Positions 1-8,908 of a stretch of 54,906 nt of DNA are shown here, in pieces. The position numbers and the translations under genes were made by a program. Each line of letters opens with the position of its first letter. Position 1 is the first letter of the stretch. The notes under the pieces are model-generated. The model searched no databases. It was given only the letters and a program-made list of their open reading frames with translations, and had not been told where the DNA came from. Source of the DNA: Deltaproteobacteria bacterium (lineage in GTDB: Bacteria > Desulfobacterota > Syntrophobacteria > BM002); NCBI GenBank assembly GCA_022340905.1, contig JAJDNB010000044.1:1-54906 (forward strand). The letters are read 5' to 3'.

Positions 1-311
1 GCTGTAGGCACCTGGCCGGTGAAAACCACTATGGGGATGGAATCACAATAGGCCGTGGCAATGCCAGTAACCGTGTTGGTAGCTCCAGGGCCAGACGTTA
101 CCAGGCAAACGCCCACTTTTCCGGAGGCGCGGGCATAACCATCGGCCATGTGGGTAGCACCTTGCTCATGGCGCACCAGGATGTGGCGGATGTTGTGCTT
201 GGGCATCTCATCATAAATGTCGATGACTGCTCCGCCCGGCAAACCAAAGATGACCTCAACCCCTTCGGCCTTTAAACATTCAAAGAATATTTGGGCTCCT
301 GTTAACTTCAT
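1..311 (-). CDS. ilvB: Acetolactate synthase large subunit, N-terminal part
   Basis: First 103 residues of a thiamine-diphosphate enzyme of branched-chain amino-acid synthesis, which joins two pyruvates to acetolactate or pyruvate plus 2-oxobutyrate to acetohydroxybutyrate. The protein starts [20 protein letters not shown] and continues with [15 protein letters not shown] and [20 protein letters not shown]. The Glu in RHEQGA matches the catalytic Glu that activates the cofactor. [20 protein letters not shown] is the usual next block of the PYR domain. The gene runs off the left edge, so the FAD/middle and PP domains are not seen. The ATG lies 3 nt from the stop of the upstream DUF465 gene, so the two are probably co-transcribed. 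The family is firm; anabolic versus catabolic type cannot be decided from this piece. Confidence 0.93.
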   Translation of the reverse strand, partial: MKLTGAQIFFECLKAEGVEVIFGLPGGAVIDIYDEMPKHNIRHILVRHEQGATHMADGYARASGKVGVCLVTSGPGATNTVTGIATAYCDSIPIVVFTGQVPT

Positions 312-314
312 GAC

Positions 315-539
315 TTACCCCTGTCTATGTTTAATCAAGATGGATTCAATTTTGTCGCGCCCCGCCAATTTAAGTTTTTGAATTCGTTTCTTCTCCACCT
401 CTTCTTCATTAGTCAGGTAGGGGCGCTGACTGAACTTCTCCAGTTTTTCTTCGTAGCGCCGGTGATCTGCAATGTACCTGCGCAGATCTTCGTTGTGAGG
501 AAGGAGGCGGGCAATCAATTCCTCATCCCATTTTTCCAT
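315..539 (-). CDS. DUF465 (YdcH-like) small protein
   Basis: A 74-residue, highly charged, probably all-helical protein. The pattern LRRYIADHRRYEEKLEKFSQ followed by YLTNEEEVEKKRIQKLKLAGRDKIESIL is the typical DUF465/YdcH shape: a helical hairpin with a conserved Leu-Thr turn and a C-terminal Lys-Leu-K-Asp segment. No signal peptide or membrane segment is seen. The function of the family is unknown. It directly precedes ilvB with almost no gap, so it is probably the first gene of that transcript. About 250 nt of repeat-rich DNA separate it from tsaB. Confidence 0.8.
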   Translation of the reverse strand: MEKWDEELIARLLPHNEDLRRYIADHRRYEEKLEKFSQRPYLTNEEEVEKKRIQKLKLAGRDKIESILIKHRQG

Positions 540-662
540 GTTTTACCTCTCTTGGAGCATCCAGTAGCAAAAGGGAAAGGTGGATGCGGACAACTAGAGA
601 TTATCTAAAGGAGTAAATGATAAAATTTATGCGATCTATACTGTTTTGTCAATATGCAGATG

Positions 663-787
663 TTCATTGGAGAATGCGGAATGCGGATTTCGGATTTGAA
701 AGGGCATGGTGCATAGGGAAAGACAGCAAGCAGCCGTTTCAACTAGGCACTATACAATAAGCACTAGGCACCAAAACATGTGAGAAT
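663..787. repeat. Intergenic word repeats (GCGGATT and CATAGGGC families)
   Basis: The spacer between the DUF465 gene and tsaB holds a GCGGAATGCGGATTTCGG block followed by CATAGGG-, ACTAGGCAC- and AAGCACTAGGCAC-type words. The same words recur in many other spacers of the window. No ORF or promoter is evident. Confidence 0.7.
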
Positions 788-1519
788 TCAGGATCCAGCC
801 TCAAGCATCAAGCATCCAGAATCTGCAATCTGACTGGACTTTCTGTTCAATTCTGCTTCAGAGGGTCGTACATACAGTGGAGTGCAATTGGAGACGTCAT
901 CGGATTCCCCTGATCGTAGTCTGTGCCAGCCCAGCCAGGCAACGGAGCTTGCGTGGATGACACTAAGGTGAGGTGGCGGCACCACGAGGCGATTACCTAA
1001 CTCTCTCTTCAAATAGTCCCCATAGGACAAGAGACCATCGCCAATCAACACTGTAGTTTCCGATATGAGTGCAAGCAGTTGTTCAGGCTTGATGGCCATG
1101 TAAGAGGTAAGTCTTCGAGGCATTCCTTCATCACCTTGGCAATACAATGCCGTGTAGATTTCGCCTTTCCGTGCATCCAAGATGGGGCAGATCTTGTGTG
1201 GGACGAAGGAAACGTTTGCCGCTAAAGCGTCCAAAGTTGGGACACCGGCCAAAGGCTTATTCGTGGCCCAGGCAAGCCCTTTAATCATACTCAAACCAAT
1301 GCGTAGGCCAGTAAAACTACCCGGACCAAGACTGACTGCAAAACCATCAACATCGTCTAAGGACCAGCCAGCATCGGCAAGAATACGTTCGATACCGGGC
1401 AGGAGACGTTGATTGTGGGTGGCACCTACATTGAGCATCTGTTGGGCCTTGAGCAGTGACCCCTGGACCACTGCAATACTCCCCACTTGGGTAGATGTGT
1501 CGATGGCAAGAATCTTCAT
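788..1519 (-). CDS. tsaB: tRNA threonylcarbamoyladenosine biosynthesis protein TsaB
   Basis: 243 residues. TsaB is the non-catalytic partner of TsaD in making t6A at position 37 of ANN-decoding tRNAs. It has the ASKHA-fold start MKILAIDTSTQVGSIAVV and the diagnostic SLGPGSFTGLRIG block at residues 63-75, followed by KGLAWATNKPLAGVPTLDAL. Length fits the family. It is the last gene of the rpsB-to-tsaB cluster, separated from rseP by about 260 nt of repeats, so it may have its own promoter. The start is an ATG inside a typical N-terminus. The C-terminal 30 residues are poorly conserved, as is usual. Confidence 0.93.
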   Translation of the reverse strand: MKILAIDTSTQVGSIAVVQGSLLKAQQMLNVGATHNQRLLPGIERILADAGWSLDDVDGFAVSLGPGSFTGLRIGLSMIKGLAWATNKPLAGVPTLDALAANVSFVPHKICPILDARKGEIYTALYCQGDEGMPRRLTSYMAIKPEQLLALISETTVLIGDGLLSYGDYLKRELGNRLVVPPPHLSVIHASSVAWLGWHRLRSGESDDVSNCTPLYVRPSEAELNRKSSQIADSGCLMLEAGS

Positions 1520-1777
1520 GGCCGTCGCATAGCGCCAAGCGCATAGCGCATAGCGTCAAAAAATAGAAGCCAGTACTTACATCCTGTGGGCATAGAGCAT
1601 AGGGTCCCTATTGCGGATTTCGGATTGCGGATTGCGGATTTAAAAAATTCAAAATTATCTACGTGCTGCGGTCTGTCCTCTGACCTCCGACTTCCGACCT
1701 CTGACTTCTCAGCACCTTCGTGCCTAGTGTTTCGTTTCAGGTGGCTGGTTAAAATGACTGCCGGCTGTTAGCTCTCT
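1520..1777. repeat. Repeat cluster between tsaB and rseP
   Basis: Contains tandem GCATAGCGC/GCATAGAGC words directly behind the tsaB start, then a GCGGATTTCGGATTGCGG array, then CTGACCTCCGACTTCCGACC words and a CACCTTCGTGCCTAGTG word. The last also recurs near 15370. No gene is seen. Confidence 0.75.
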
Positions 1778-2878
1778 TTAGGGAAGCCCTTGTCCCGGGA
1801 CAACCAAACGATAGATGTCGTTGTAGAAGACAAACACCATGAGGGCTATAAGGAGAAATAGACCAACCTGCTGGGCCAATTCTCTTTTCCTAATACTGAG
1901 GGGCCTACCCATGATGGCTTCGATGGAAAAAAAGAGCAGATGGCCGCCGTCCAAAATGGGAATGGGAAAGAGGTTAAGAATTCCCAAGTTAATACTTAGC
2001 AGCGCTAGGAAAGATAAAAAGGCAAGCGGACCGGCCTTGGCAACTTCACCGGACATCTGAGCTATACCGATTGGACCAGCGAGAGTTCTCGGAGAGATGG
2101 TACCACTAATAAGTTTTCCGAGAACAACAAAGGTGAGCTTTATCATGCCGATTGTTTGACTAACGGCATAATATCCAGCCTCAAGGGGATTGATTTTTTC
2201 CACTATAATGTTGTTGGAGGCAACAATGCCAATAAGGGGTCGGCTGACCTTTTCTCCGAGTATGGTTTGAGTTTCCTTTATCTCAGGGGTGAGCACAACA
2301 GTAAATGTTTCATCTCCCCGGAGAACCTTGAGATGAATTGGTTTACCTCCACTGTCCTGAATTAGCTGAGACAATTCACTCCATTCTTTCACAGGAGTGC
2401 CCTCAACCTCGAGTACCTTGTCGTCCGCCTTTAAGCCGGCGGAAGCCGCGGGAGAATCAGGGGTCACGGAACCGATGTCAGTAGTGGTTTTTGTAAGACC
2501 GAAGAGGCCAAAGATTAGGGCATAGAGAAATACTGCCAAAAGCAGATTGGAAATCGGCCCAGCTGCGACTATAGACATACGTTTTCTCAGAGGCTGGTGC
2601 GAAAAAGAGACACGTTGTAAATCCTCTGGAATTTCCTCATCAGGGGATTCACCAAGCATCTTAACGTAGCCGCCAAGGGGGAAGGCTGAGACTCGATAGT
2701 CTGTGTCACCCACTTTCTTGCCAAATAAGCGTGGACCAAACCCCAGGGAAAAACGCTCCACTTTTACCTTGAAAATTTTAGCTATCAAAAAATGGCCGAA
2801 TTCATGGATAAAAATAAGTATTCCCAAAGATACAACAAAGGATAATAAGGTTCGAGAAAATGCCCAAATAGCTTCCAA
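1778..2878 (-). CDS. rseP: RIP metalloprotease RseP (site-2 protease)
   Basis: 366-residue intramembrane zinc protease, which in the best-studied cases cleaves anti-sigma factors and leftover signal peptides in the inner membrane. The zinc-binding HEFGH motif is at residues 25-29 in the first membrane helix, and the third ligand motif LDGG is at 309-312. A single PDZ domain spans about residues 125-200, whereas Escherichia coli has two. Predicted membrane segments are near the N-terminus, around 105-125, and two at the C-terminus. The start is a TTG with an AGAGGAG sequence about 10 nt upstream; no in-frame ATG would keep the first helix. It follows dxr in the conserved uppS-cdsA-dxr-rseP order but is separated from it by a 333-nt repeat-bearing spacer. 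Confidence 0.93.
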   Translation of the reverse strand: MEAIWAFSRTLLSFVVSLGILIFIHEFGHFLIAKIFKVKVERFSLGFGPRLFGKKVGDTDYRVSAFPLGGYVKMLGESPDEEIPEDLQRVSFSHQPLRKRMSIVAAGPISNLLLAVFLYALIFGLFGLTKTTTDIGSVTPDSPAASAGLKADDKVLEVEGTPVKEWSELSQLIQDSGGKPIHLKVLRGDETFTVVLTPEIKETQTILGEKVSRPLIGIVASNNIIVEKINPLEAGYYAVSQTIGMIKLTFVVLGKLISGTISPRTLAGPIGIAQMSGEVAKAGPLAFLSFLALLSINLGILNLFPIPILDGGHLLFFSIEAIMGRPLSIRKRELAQQVGLFLLIALMVFVFYNDIYRLVVPGQGLP

Positions 2879-3211
2879 GATGTAACCGCTCCTCTATTTC
2901 ATTTTTTCACAATATAAGAACGAAAATTATTATTGCATTATACCGTGCCGAGAATCTCAATGCCAACACTAGCCCGAATGTTTCATGGTCTCGTGACATC
3001 AATTCATAAAACATCCGGGCTAAGTCTGGCCTTACTTATGCAGATTCTGCGCCAATCCAGCGTATAACCGCCAGAGAGTGGGACTAAGGCCGGAGGCCAG
3101 ATGACAGACGCGAGATCTGAGATGTGAGGGCGCACACAACTATCTCTTCTCATATCCCACATCTCTTGAGCAGTGGTGTCCTTGGCGGCACATACTTGCA
3201 GCACGTCACCT
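2879..3211. repeat. dxr-rseP spacer with two inverted-repeat elements
   Basis: Holds a 14-bp imperfect inverted repeat (2970-2983 against 3009-3022, TAGCCCGAATGTTT against AAACATCCGGGCTA). It also holds a GAGATCTGAGATGTG / CATATCCCACATCT inverted element at about 3107-3170 that recurs elsewhere in the window. No convincing gene is present. Confidence 0.7.
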
Positions 3212-4372
3212 TCACGAGTAATCCTTGATTATTTCCTCGCTTCGCTGTCTTGCCCAGGTGTCAGCCGCCAAAATGGGCTCCAGTTCTGTTGCAGGCACAA
3301 GCTCATGCTCTTCCATGACCTTGCCTACTAATCTGGCGATTCCCAGAAAAGGAATTCGTTGGTCAAGAAACGCTTGCACCGCCACCTCGTTGGAAGCGTT
3401 CAGGACGGCTGGCATAGTTCCGCCCGCTTTACAGGCATGGAAGGCAAGATCGAGGCAAGGAAAGCGGCTGAGATCAGGCTCTTGAAAGGTGAGGGTCTGC
3501 ACCGAGAAAAAGTCTAGAGTAGGCAGGTTCAACTTCAAACGTTCGGGGTAGGCAAGGGCATAGGCTATGGGGACACGCATATCTGGCATACCCAATTGGG
3601 CAATAACTGATCCGTCCACATATTCCACCATGGAGTGGACTATACTCTGGGGGTGGATGTGTACGTCGATTCTTTCCACCTCCACCTCAAAGAGCCACTT
3701 GGCCTCAATTACCTCAAGCCCCTTGTTCATCATGGTTGCTGAATCAACGGTGATTTTAGCACCCATTTCCCAATTGGGATGTGCCAGAGCCTGAGCTGGA
3801 GTAACGGATTCGAGTTGCTCCTTTGGTAGGGTAAGAAAGGGGCCGCCCGAGGCGGTTAGGAGTATTCGCTTGAGATCCTCCCGTCTATGTCCTTCCAGTG
3901 CCTGAAATATTGCATTGTGCTCACTGTCCACCGGTAGCAGGGACACCTTATGTCTCCGGACCTCTTCCGTGACCAGACCGCCGGCCATGACTAGGGTTTC
4001 CTTATTGGCCAAAGCAACGTCTTTACCAGCCCGGATGGCGCTGAGAGTAGGAAGAAGACCTGCCGCTCCAACCATGGAAGAAAGTACCATGTCTGCTCCA
4101 GCGAAACTGGCGGCTTCCTCATACCCTGTCGAACCGGCTAGCACCTCCACCCTAGTTTCCACTGGGAGACGGCTGGCTAGATCTTTGGCAAGTTCCCGGT
4201 CGAGAACAGCAGCAATCTTTGGTCGGAATTGTTTAATCTGTTCGGCCAACAGATCGATATTTTTCCCTGCCGCCAGGGCGACAACTTGAAAGTGTTCAGG
4301 AAATTGTTCGATAACTTGTAAGGCGCTGCGCCCTATCGATCCTGTAGAGCCGAGAATAGCGATTTTTTTCAA
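3212..4372 (-). CDS. dxr: 1-deoxy-D-xylulose 5-phosphate reductoisomerase
   Basis: 386 residues. It converts DXP to 2-C-methyl-D-erythritol 4-phosphate with NADPH, the committed step of the MEP isoprenoid pathway, in the cytosol. The NADPH-binding GSTGSIG is at residues 8-14. LLPVDSEHNAIFQ carries metal-binding Asp and Glu residues, and SATMMNKGLEVIEAKWLF carries the phosphate/metal site. Length is normal. The start is a TTG behind AAAGGA. Its neighbours uppS and cdsA use or supply membrane-lipid precursors, and the cluster order is widely conserved. Confidence 0.95.
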   Translation of the reverse strand: MKKIAILGSTGSIGRSALQVIEQFPEHFQVVALAAGKNIDLLAEQIKQFRPKIAAVLDRELAKDLASRLPVETRVEVLAGSTGYEEAASFAGADMVLSSMVGAAGLLPTLSAIRAGKDVALANKETLVMAGGLVTEEVRRHKVSLLPVDSEHNAIFQALEGHRREDLKRILLTASGGPFLTLPKEQLESVTPAQALAHPNWEMGAKITVDSATMMNKGLEVIEAKWLFEVEVERIDVHIHPQSIVHSMVEYVDGSVIAQLGMPDMRVPIAYALAYPERLKLNLPTLDFFSVQTLTFQEPDLSRFPCLDLAFHACKAGGTMPAVLNASNEVAVQAFLDQRIPFLGIARLVGKVMEEHELVPATELEPILAADTWARQRSEEIIKDYS

Positions 4373-4438
4373 AGCAAATTTTCCTTTTGTTTCAGGCTCT
4401 CGAAGGAAGGCTTAAGCCGGGCAATATCCACCACGTTG

Positions 4439-5266
4439 TTACGTAAAGAAGACCACACCGTAGTAGGTCAATGGAAAAGCGAAAATCAAACTGTCCAACC
4501 TATCCAGCAGACCGCCATGCCCCGGCAGTATGCTACTTGCATCCTTAACCTGGCTAACTCTTTTAAGCATCGATTCCATCAGGTCACCCATCTGGCCAGC
4601 CAAAGCTATAACGAATCCTACGGAGAGAAGAAAGGTGATGCCGAATTCACCCAGAGATAGCAACAGCTTACCAACTAGCAGCGCAATCGCCATGGAGCTC
4701 AATAGGCCGCCGACAGCACCTTCGACGGTCTTTCCAGGGCTGACAGCAGGCCAAAGTTTGTGCCGTCCCAAACGATGGCCCGCGTAGTACGCGCCGGTAT
4801 CTCCAGCAAAGATGACAAAGAAGAGAAAGAAGATCCAGCGTCGTCCGGACGGCACCTCAAAGAGGAGCAGTACATGGCTCAGCAAGAAGGGGATGTAGAG
4901 CAGGGCAAAAACCATTATTGCTAAGGATTTCAGGACAGCTTTCTGTTGAGCATAGAGCAGCAGATGAACGGTTAGGGCCACGAAGATTACGCCGACTGTG
5001 GCAGCACTCAAGCCCATCATCCCTTTCCAGTATGTCGCCAAGGGCACTAACAAACCTGCAACGAGAGCTGCAATTCTGACCCAGGACTGTGTCTCAGGTA
5101 AGAGTAAGGTAAGGAGTTCCAGCATTCCGCCCGCGGTTACCAAAACTACGAGGCTGAGCAAGAGCCAGCCAGGCCCGAGGCCAATAATGAACCCTAATAC
5201 TGGCAGAGCCACAGCAGCGGTGAGCCAGCGATTCAAATGCTGTTTATCAACTGAATTCTTCTTCAT
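4439..5266 (-). CDS. cdsA: Phosphatidate cytidylyltransferase
   Basis: 275-residue integral membrane enzyme making CDP-diacylglycerol from phosphatidate and CTP. About eight hydrophobic segments are visible. The C-terminal family signature SMLKRVSQVKDASSILPGHG followed by GLLDRLDS is intact, as is the preceding SPGKTVEGAVGG block. The ATG has GGGGTAGGT directly upstream. It lies between dxr (66 nt downstream) and uppS (about 290 nt upstream). The family assignment is secure. Confidence 0.94.
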   Translation of the reverse strand: MKKNSVDKQHLNRWLTAAVALPVLGFIIGLGPGWLLLSLVVLVTAGGMLELLTLLLPETQSWVRIAALVAGLLVPLATYWKGMMGLSAATVGVIFVALTVHLLLYAQQKAVLKSLAIMVFALLYIPFLLSHVLLLFEVPSGRRWIFFLFFVIFAGDTGAYYAGHRLGRHKLWPAVSPGKTVEGAVGGLLSSMAIALLVGKLLLSLGEFGITFLLSVGFVIALAGQMGDLMESMLKRVSQVKDASSILPGHGGLLDRLDSLIFAFPLTYYGVVFFT

Positions 5267-5557
5267 ACCTACCCCTTACAAGGCTGACACCATAGTATGA
5301 AATTGCCCTTGCATCAAGTCCGTTTTGCGAGGCAACAAAGTAATCTATATCATCGTTCACTCGAGGAAGGAGTTTCGCACCGCCCTATTTCCTTGCCCCA
5401 TATGGTGACGGTGGGCGCTATGCGCTTTGCTTTGTTAGCATTGTAGATACGGTTGGGGGAGCCACCTGGAAAGTGAGAGGAAGAAAATGACAAACAAAAG
5501 CACCGCGATTGCAGCCAATAAAAAAGTTTGGCAACCGCTGCCGTTATTCAAAAGCTC

Positions 5558-6352
5558 CTACGCCTCCTTGCCTTTTTGGTCTCCGGTCTTGCCAAATCTT
5601 CTCTCTCGCCGCTGATAGTCATCGAGTGCCTCCATAAGTTCTGGCTCACGGAAGTCAGGCCAGTAAACGGGACTTACATAAAGTTCGGTATAGGCCATTT
5701 GCCATAAGAGAAAGTTACTTATCCGCCGCTCGCCGCTGGTGCGAATGAGGAGATCCGGATCTGGCATGTCTGCAGTATAGAGATAAGTGGAAAATACCGC
5801 TTCGTCTATTTCCGAAGGTTTTAGCTCCCTCTTTACACAGGTATCCGCCAACTTCTGTGCCGCTTTCACAATTTCGCTTCTGCCGCTGTAACTGAGAGCC
5901 AGATTAAGAATCATCTCACGGTTTGCTGCAGTTTGTTCCATGGTGTTGGCAAGAAGACGGTAAACGGTTCTTGGCAATTCTCGTATGTCCCCTATGGCAT
6001 TAAGTCGGATGGAATTCTCCATCATCTCTCCAAGTTCGGATTTGAGATATCTACTGAGAAGGCGCCACAGGGCTTGAACCTCACGAGAGGGTCGCTGCCA
6101 GTTTTCTTTCGAGAAAGCGTAGAGGGTAAGGACTGGGATGCCAATTTTGCGGCAGGATCGAACTATGACTCGCACTGACTCAGCTCCGGCACGATGGCCC
6201 TCGATACGGCTGAGATTTCTCTCTTTGGCCCAACGCCCGTTGCCGTCCATAATGATGGCCAGGTGCCGGGGGAGGTTATCAAATCTGCTCCTTTCCGAGG
6301 TAGGCGGTGTGGGCAGTGTATTCTTTTTTGACAGCTTTGTAATAGTGTTCAT
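5558..6352 (-). CDS. uppS: Isoprenyl transferase (undecaprenyl diphosphate synthase type)
   Basis: 264 residues. A cis-prenyltransferase that builds the C55 carrier lipid for peptidoglycan and O-antigen from farnesyl diphosphate and isopentenyl diphosphate. LAIIMDGNGRWA (residues 31-42) contains the catalytic Asp36. GHRAGAESVR and the C-terminal RTSGERRISNFLLWQMAYTE match the family signature. The N-terminal 25 residues are a poorly conserved extension. No strong ribosome-binding site precedes the ATG, so a later start is possible but would trim only this extension. Confidence 0.94.
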   Translation of the reverse strand: MNTITKLSKKNTLPTPPTSERSRFDNLPRHLAIIMDGNGRWAKERNLSRIEGHRAGAESVRVIVRSCRKIGIPVLTLYAFSKENWQRPSREVQALWRLLSRYLKSELGEMMENSIRLNAIGDIRELPRTVYRLLANTMEQTAANREMILNLALSYSGRSEIVKAAQKLADTCVKRELKPSEIDEAVFSTYLYTADMPDPDLLIRTSGERRISNFLLWQMAYTELYVSPVYWPDFREPELMEALDDYQRRERRFGKTGDQKGKEA

Positions 6353-6728
6353 TAGTCATTTAATCATAAAAAACTGATCTTCTGGTCCGGATCAGATTTC
6401 AATAGTCTTGCAATTAAAGACAGGGAGCTTTTTTAGAGTACTAGAGTATCGGAAATCTCAAATCACAAATCACAAATATCACATAAATCACAATGACCGA
6501 AATTCGAAACTTCAAACAAGACCGGTTTTTTAGTCATTGAATATTGGAGTTTGAGATTTGTTTGTATTTGGTGCTTGGAGTTTGGAATTTCATTAATCCA
6601 CCTGGCCATTTCTCCAGAAGACTCCCGCCTCAATGAAAGACCAGCTCTGGGGAATCCTCAAGCCGGGTTCTCCCGCCCGACCGTAAGCTCTCTGGGCCGG
6701 AGGCAGGATCCGGCTTTTTCACCAGGAT
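6353..6728. repeat. AT-rich repeat block between frr and uppS
   Basis: About 6450-6595 is a low-complexity AT-rich element. Its left half is made of CAAATCACAAATCACAAAT words and its right half of GTTTGAGATTTG/TTTGGAATTT words, giving an inverted overall layout. The remaining ~130 nt next to frr holds AAGCCGG and CCGGCTTTTT arms that could pair. No gene is seen. It interrupts an otherwise conserved operon. Confidence 0.6.
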
Positions 6729-7286
6729 CTAAATCTCGAGAATTTCTTTTTCCTTGGCCGTGCACAATTCGTCTACCTGCGCGATGAAATCGTCGGTTAT
6801 TTTCTGAACTTCATCCTGCGAGCGGTAGAGGTTGTCCTCGGTTATCTCCTTTTCCGTTTTGAGATCCTTCAGCATGTCGTTGGCATCACGGCGAATGTTT
6901 CTGATTGCGACCTTGTTGTCTTCAGCCATTTTCCGGGCAACTTTTACCAGTTCTTTCCTCCTTTCTTCGGTTAGAGCAGGTATGGCTATGCGAATCACTT
7001 TGCCATCGTTTATTGGGGTGAGACCTAATTCTGATTTCAAGATTGCCTTTTCGATGTCGCCGATAGCGGTCTTGTCCCATGGTTGGATCACTATGAGGCG
7101 AGGTTCAGGCACTGCCAGCGAGGCCATCTGGTTCAGAGGTGTGGGGGTGTCGTAGTACGTGACCCGAATTCCGTCAAGCAAAGAAACGGAGGCCCTGCCA
7201 GTACGAAGCCGGCTGTATTCTCGTTTGAGAGAGTCTATTGACTTTCCCATCCGTTCCTGCAAATCTTCAAATATTTCCTCAACCAT
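6729..7286 (-). CDS. frr: Ribosome recycling factor
   Basis: 185 residues, the canonical length. It releases the 70S post-termination complex with EF-G. The three-helix bundle domain carries [15 protein letters not shown] near the N-terminus and [20 protein letters not shown] plus RNIRRDAND in the second half. It overlaps the end of pyrH by 8 nt, indicating translational coupling, and this pyrH-frr order is near universal in bacteria. The start ATG is fixed by the overlap. Confidence 0.97.
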   Translation of the reverse strand: MVEEIFEDLQERMGKSIDSLKREYSRLRTGRASVSLLDGIRVTYYDTPTPLNQMASLAVPEPRLIVIQPWDKTAIGDIEKAILKSELGLTPINDGKVIRIAIPALTEERRKELVKVARKMAEDNKVAIRNIRRDANDMLKDLKTEKEITEDNLYRSQDEVQKITDDFIAQVDELCTAKEKEILEI

Positions 7287-8007
7287 TATCCTCTCCCTTC
7301 ACCATAGTACCGACCGGTTCACCCATGACAACCCTTTCTATTAAACCCGGTTTTGTGAGGTTGAAGACGATTACAGGCATGTCATTATCCATGGCAAGAG
7401 AAATCGCAGTAGCGTCCATGACTTTGAGTTGTTTTTGTAAGACTTCCAGATAGGTGAGATTATCTATTTTTTTAACACCTGGTGTCGTCTTCGGGTCTGC
7501 TGGGTAGACGCCGTCAACTTTGGTGGCCTTGAGGAGGACGTTGGCCTGGATTTCCATGGCGCGTAGAGCCGCGGCGGTATCGGTAGTGAAGTAAGGATTA
7601 CCAGTTCCCGCAGCAAAAATTACTATACGACCCTTCTCCAAGTGGCGAATGGCTCTGCGGCGAATGTAGGGCTCAGCCACCTCTCGCATGGTGATGGCAG
7701 ATTGTACCCTGGTTTGTGCTCCCAATCTCTCCAGGGAGTCTTGCAAGGCCAAACCATTAATGACCGTGGCTAGCATCCCCATATAGTCGGCAGAGGCTCG
7801 GTCCATGCCGTAAGAAGCAGCAGATAAGCCGCGGAAGATGTTGCCGCCCCCAATAACCACAGCGACTTCAACCCCCAACCGGTCCACTGCAAAAATGTCC
7901 TCGGCAACCTTGGCAATAACCTCAGGCACAATGCCGAAAGAGGCATCTCCCATGAGAGCCTCACCGCTGATTTTAAGTAGTATGCGCTTGTATTTAGGCT
8001 CAGACAT
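7279..8007 (-). CDS. pyrH: UMP kinase
   Basis: 242 residues. It phosphorylates UMP to UDP, and the bacterial enzyme belongs to the amino-acid-kinase fold rather than the P-loop NMP kinases. [13 protein letters not shown] at the N-terminus, [11 protein letters not shown] in the middle and the [13 protein letters not shown] block that follows are all typical. It follows tsf in the conserved order but is separated from it by a 273-nt repeat-bearing spacer, and it overlaps frr. Confidence 0.97.
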   Translation of the reverse strand: MSEPKYKRILLKISGEALMGDASFGIVPEVIAKVAEDIFAVDRLGVEVAVVIGGGNIFRGLSAASYGMDRASADYMGMLATVINGLALQDSLERLGAQTRVQSAITMREVAEPYIRRRAIRHLEKGRIVIFAAGTGNPYFTTDTAAALRAMEIQANVLLKATKVDGVYPADPKTTPGVKKIDNLTYLEVLQKQLKVMDATAISLAMDNDMPVIVFNLTKPGLIERVVMGEPVGTMVKGEDNG

Positions 8008-8084
8008 GCTTTTTCTCGGTGCGGCCGTTAGGCTCTGTACTCGGGCAGCCTATAAGAAAATTCGAGATTCTCAACTCATCCAAG

Positions 8085-8164
8085 AGGGATCTGAGATGTG
8101 GGATGTTGAATCCCGAGGGAATTTTATAATCTCAGATCGCATATCACACATCCCACATCCGTTG
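8085..8164. repeat. Inverted GATCTGAGATGTGGGAT element between pyrH and tsf
   Basis: Left arm GGATCTGAGATGTGGGAT, a ~35-nt spacer, then a right arm with ATCTCAGATC and CACATCCCACATCC, ending CGTTG. The same arm pair, with unrelated spacer sequence, recurs at about 3107, 12170, 20594, 21658 and 53757. Confidence 0.75.
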
Positions 8165-8280
8165 CTCAGGATTTGTTTCGTGCTTCGAAACTGGGGCCCC
8201 GCCCGAAGGGTGTGGACTCCGAAGGAGAATTTAGGATTTACCATAAGGTGTACGAGGCTGTGCCAAGCTACCTCGCAGCG

Positions 8281-8886
8281 CTACTCCGCCGAATCCTCAC
8301 CCAGTTGGTAGCGGACAAAACGGCTCACTATTAGATTCTCGCCGGTCTTGGCACGCAGCTCATTAAGTAAGTCTTCTACTGTGATATCTGTGTCACGCAC
8401 GTATGGTTGTTCTAAAAGGCAAACTTCCTGGTAGAATTTCTTGAGTTTGCCTTCGACAATCTTGTCTAGGATTTTCTCCGGCTTACCCGAATCAAGTGCC
8501 TGAGCCCGGTAGATTTCCTGCTCACGAGCTACAACCTCAGGGGACAACCCTTCGCGGTCAATCGACAGGGGGTTGGTCGCAGCGATGTGCATAGCGAGGT
8601 TTTTTGCAAAGTCGTAAAATGCCTCACTTCTCGCGGTAAAGTCAGTCTCGCAGTTAACTTCAACCATGACCCCAATCTTGCCGCCAGCGTGAATGTATGA
8701 GTGGATCAGACCTTCACTGGCAGTTCGACCTGCCCTTTTTTGAGCAACAGCCAGGCCTTTTTGTCGGAGGTAGTCCACCGCCTTTTCCATATCACCCTGG
8801 GATTCCTGGAGGGCCGCTTTACAGTCCATAATTCCAGCGTTTGTTTTTTCGCGCAGTTTTTTTACCATCGCTGAGGTTATCTGCAA
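8281..8886 (-). CDS. tsf: Elongation factor Ts (short form)
   Basis: 201 residues. This is the nucleotide exchange factor for EF-Tu. The N-terminal UBA-like domain VKKLREKTNAGIMDCKAAL and the TDFTAR motif that inserts into EF-Tu are present. The length matches the short, single-core type found in many bacteria rather than the 283-aa Escherichia coli form. The start is a TTG with a strong AAGGAGGAG six nucleotides upstream. The alternative ATG at codon 7 has no comparable site. Confidence 0.96.
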   Translation of the reverse strand: MQITSAMVKKLREKTNAGIMDCKAALQESQGDMEKAVDYLRQKGLAVAQKRAGRTASEGLIHSYIHAGGKIGVMVEVNCETDFTARSEAFYDFAKNLAMHIAATNPLSIDREGLSPEVVAREQEIYRAQALDSGKPEKILDKIVEGKLKKFYQEVCLLEQPYVRDTDITVEDLLNELRAKTGENLIVSRFVRYQLGEDSAE

Positions 8887-8908
8887 TTTTCTCCTCCTTC
8901 AAACTCAC

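Noticed and set aside
327..608. Plus-strand 93-aa frame over the DUF465 gene
   Set aside because: It lies wholly opposite a recognised gene and has no ribosome-binding site or family resemblance.
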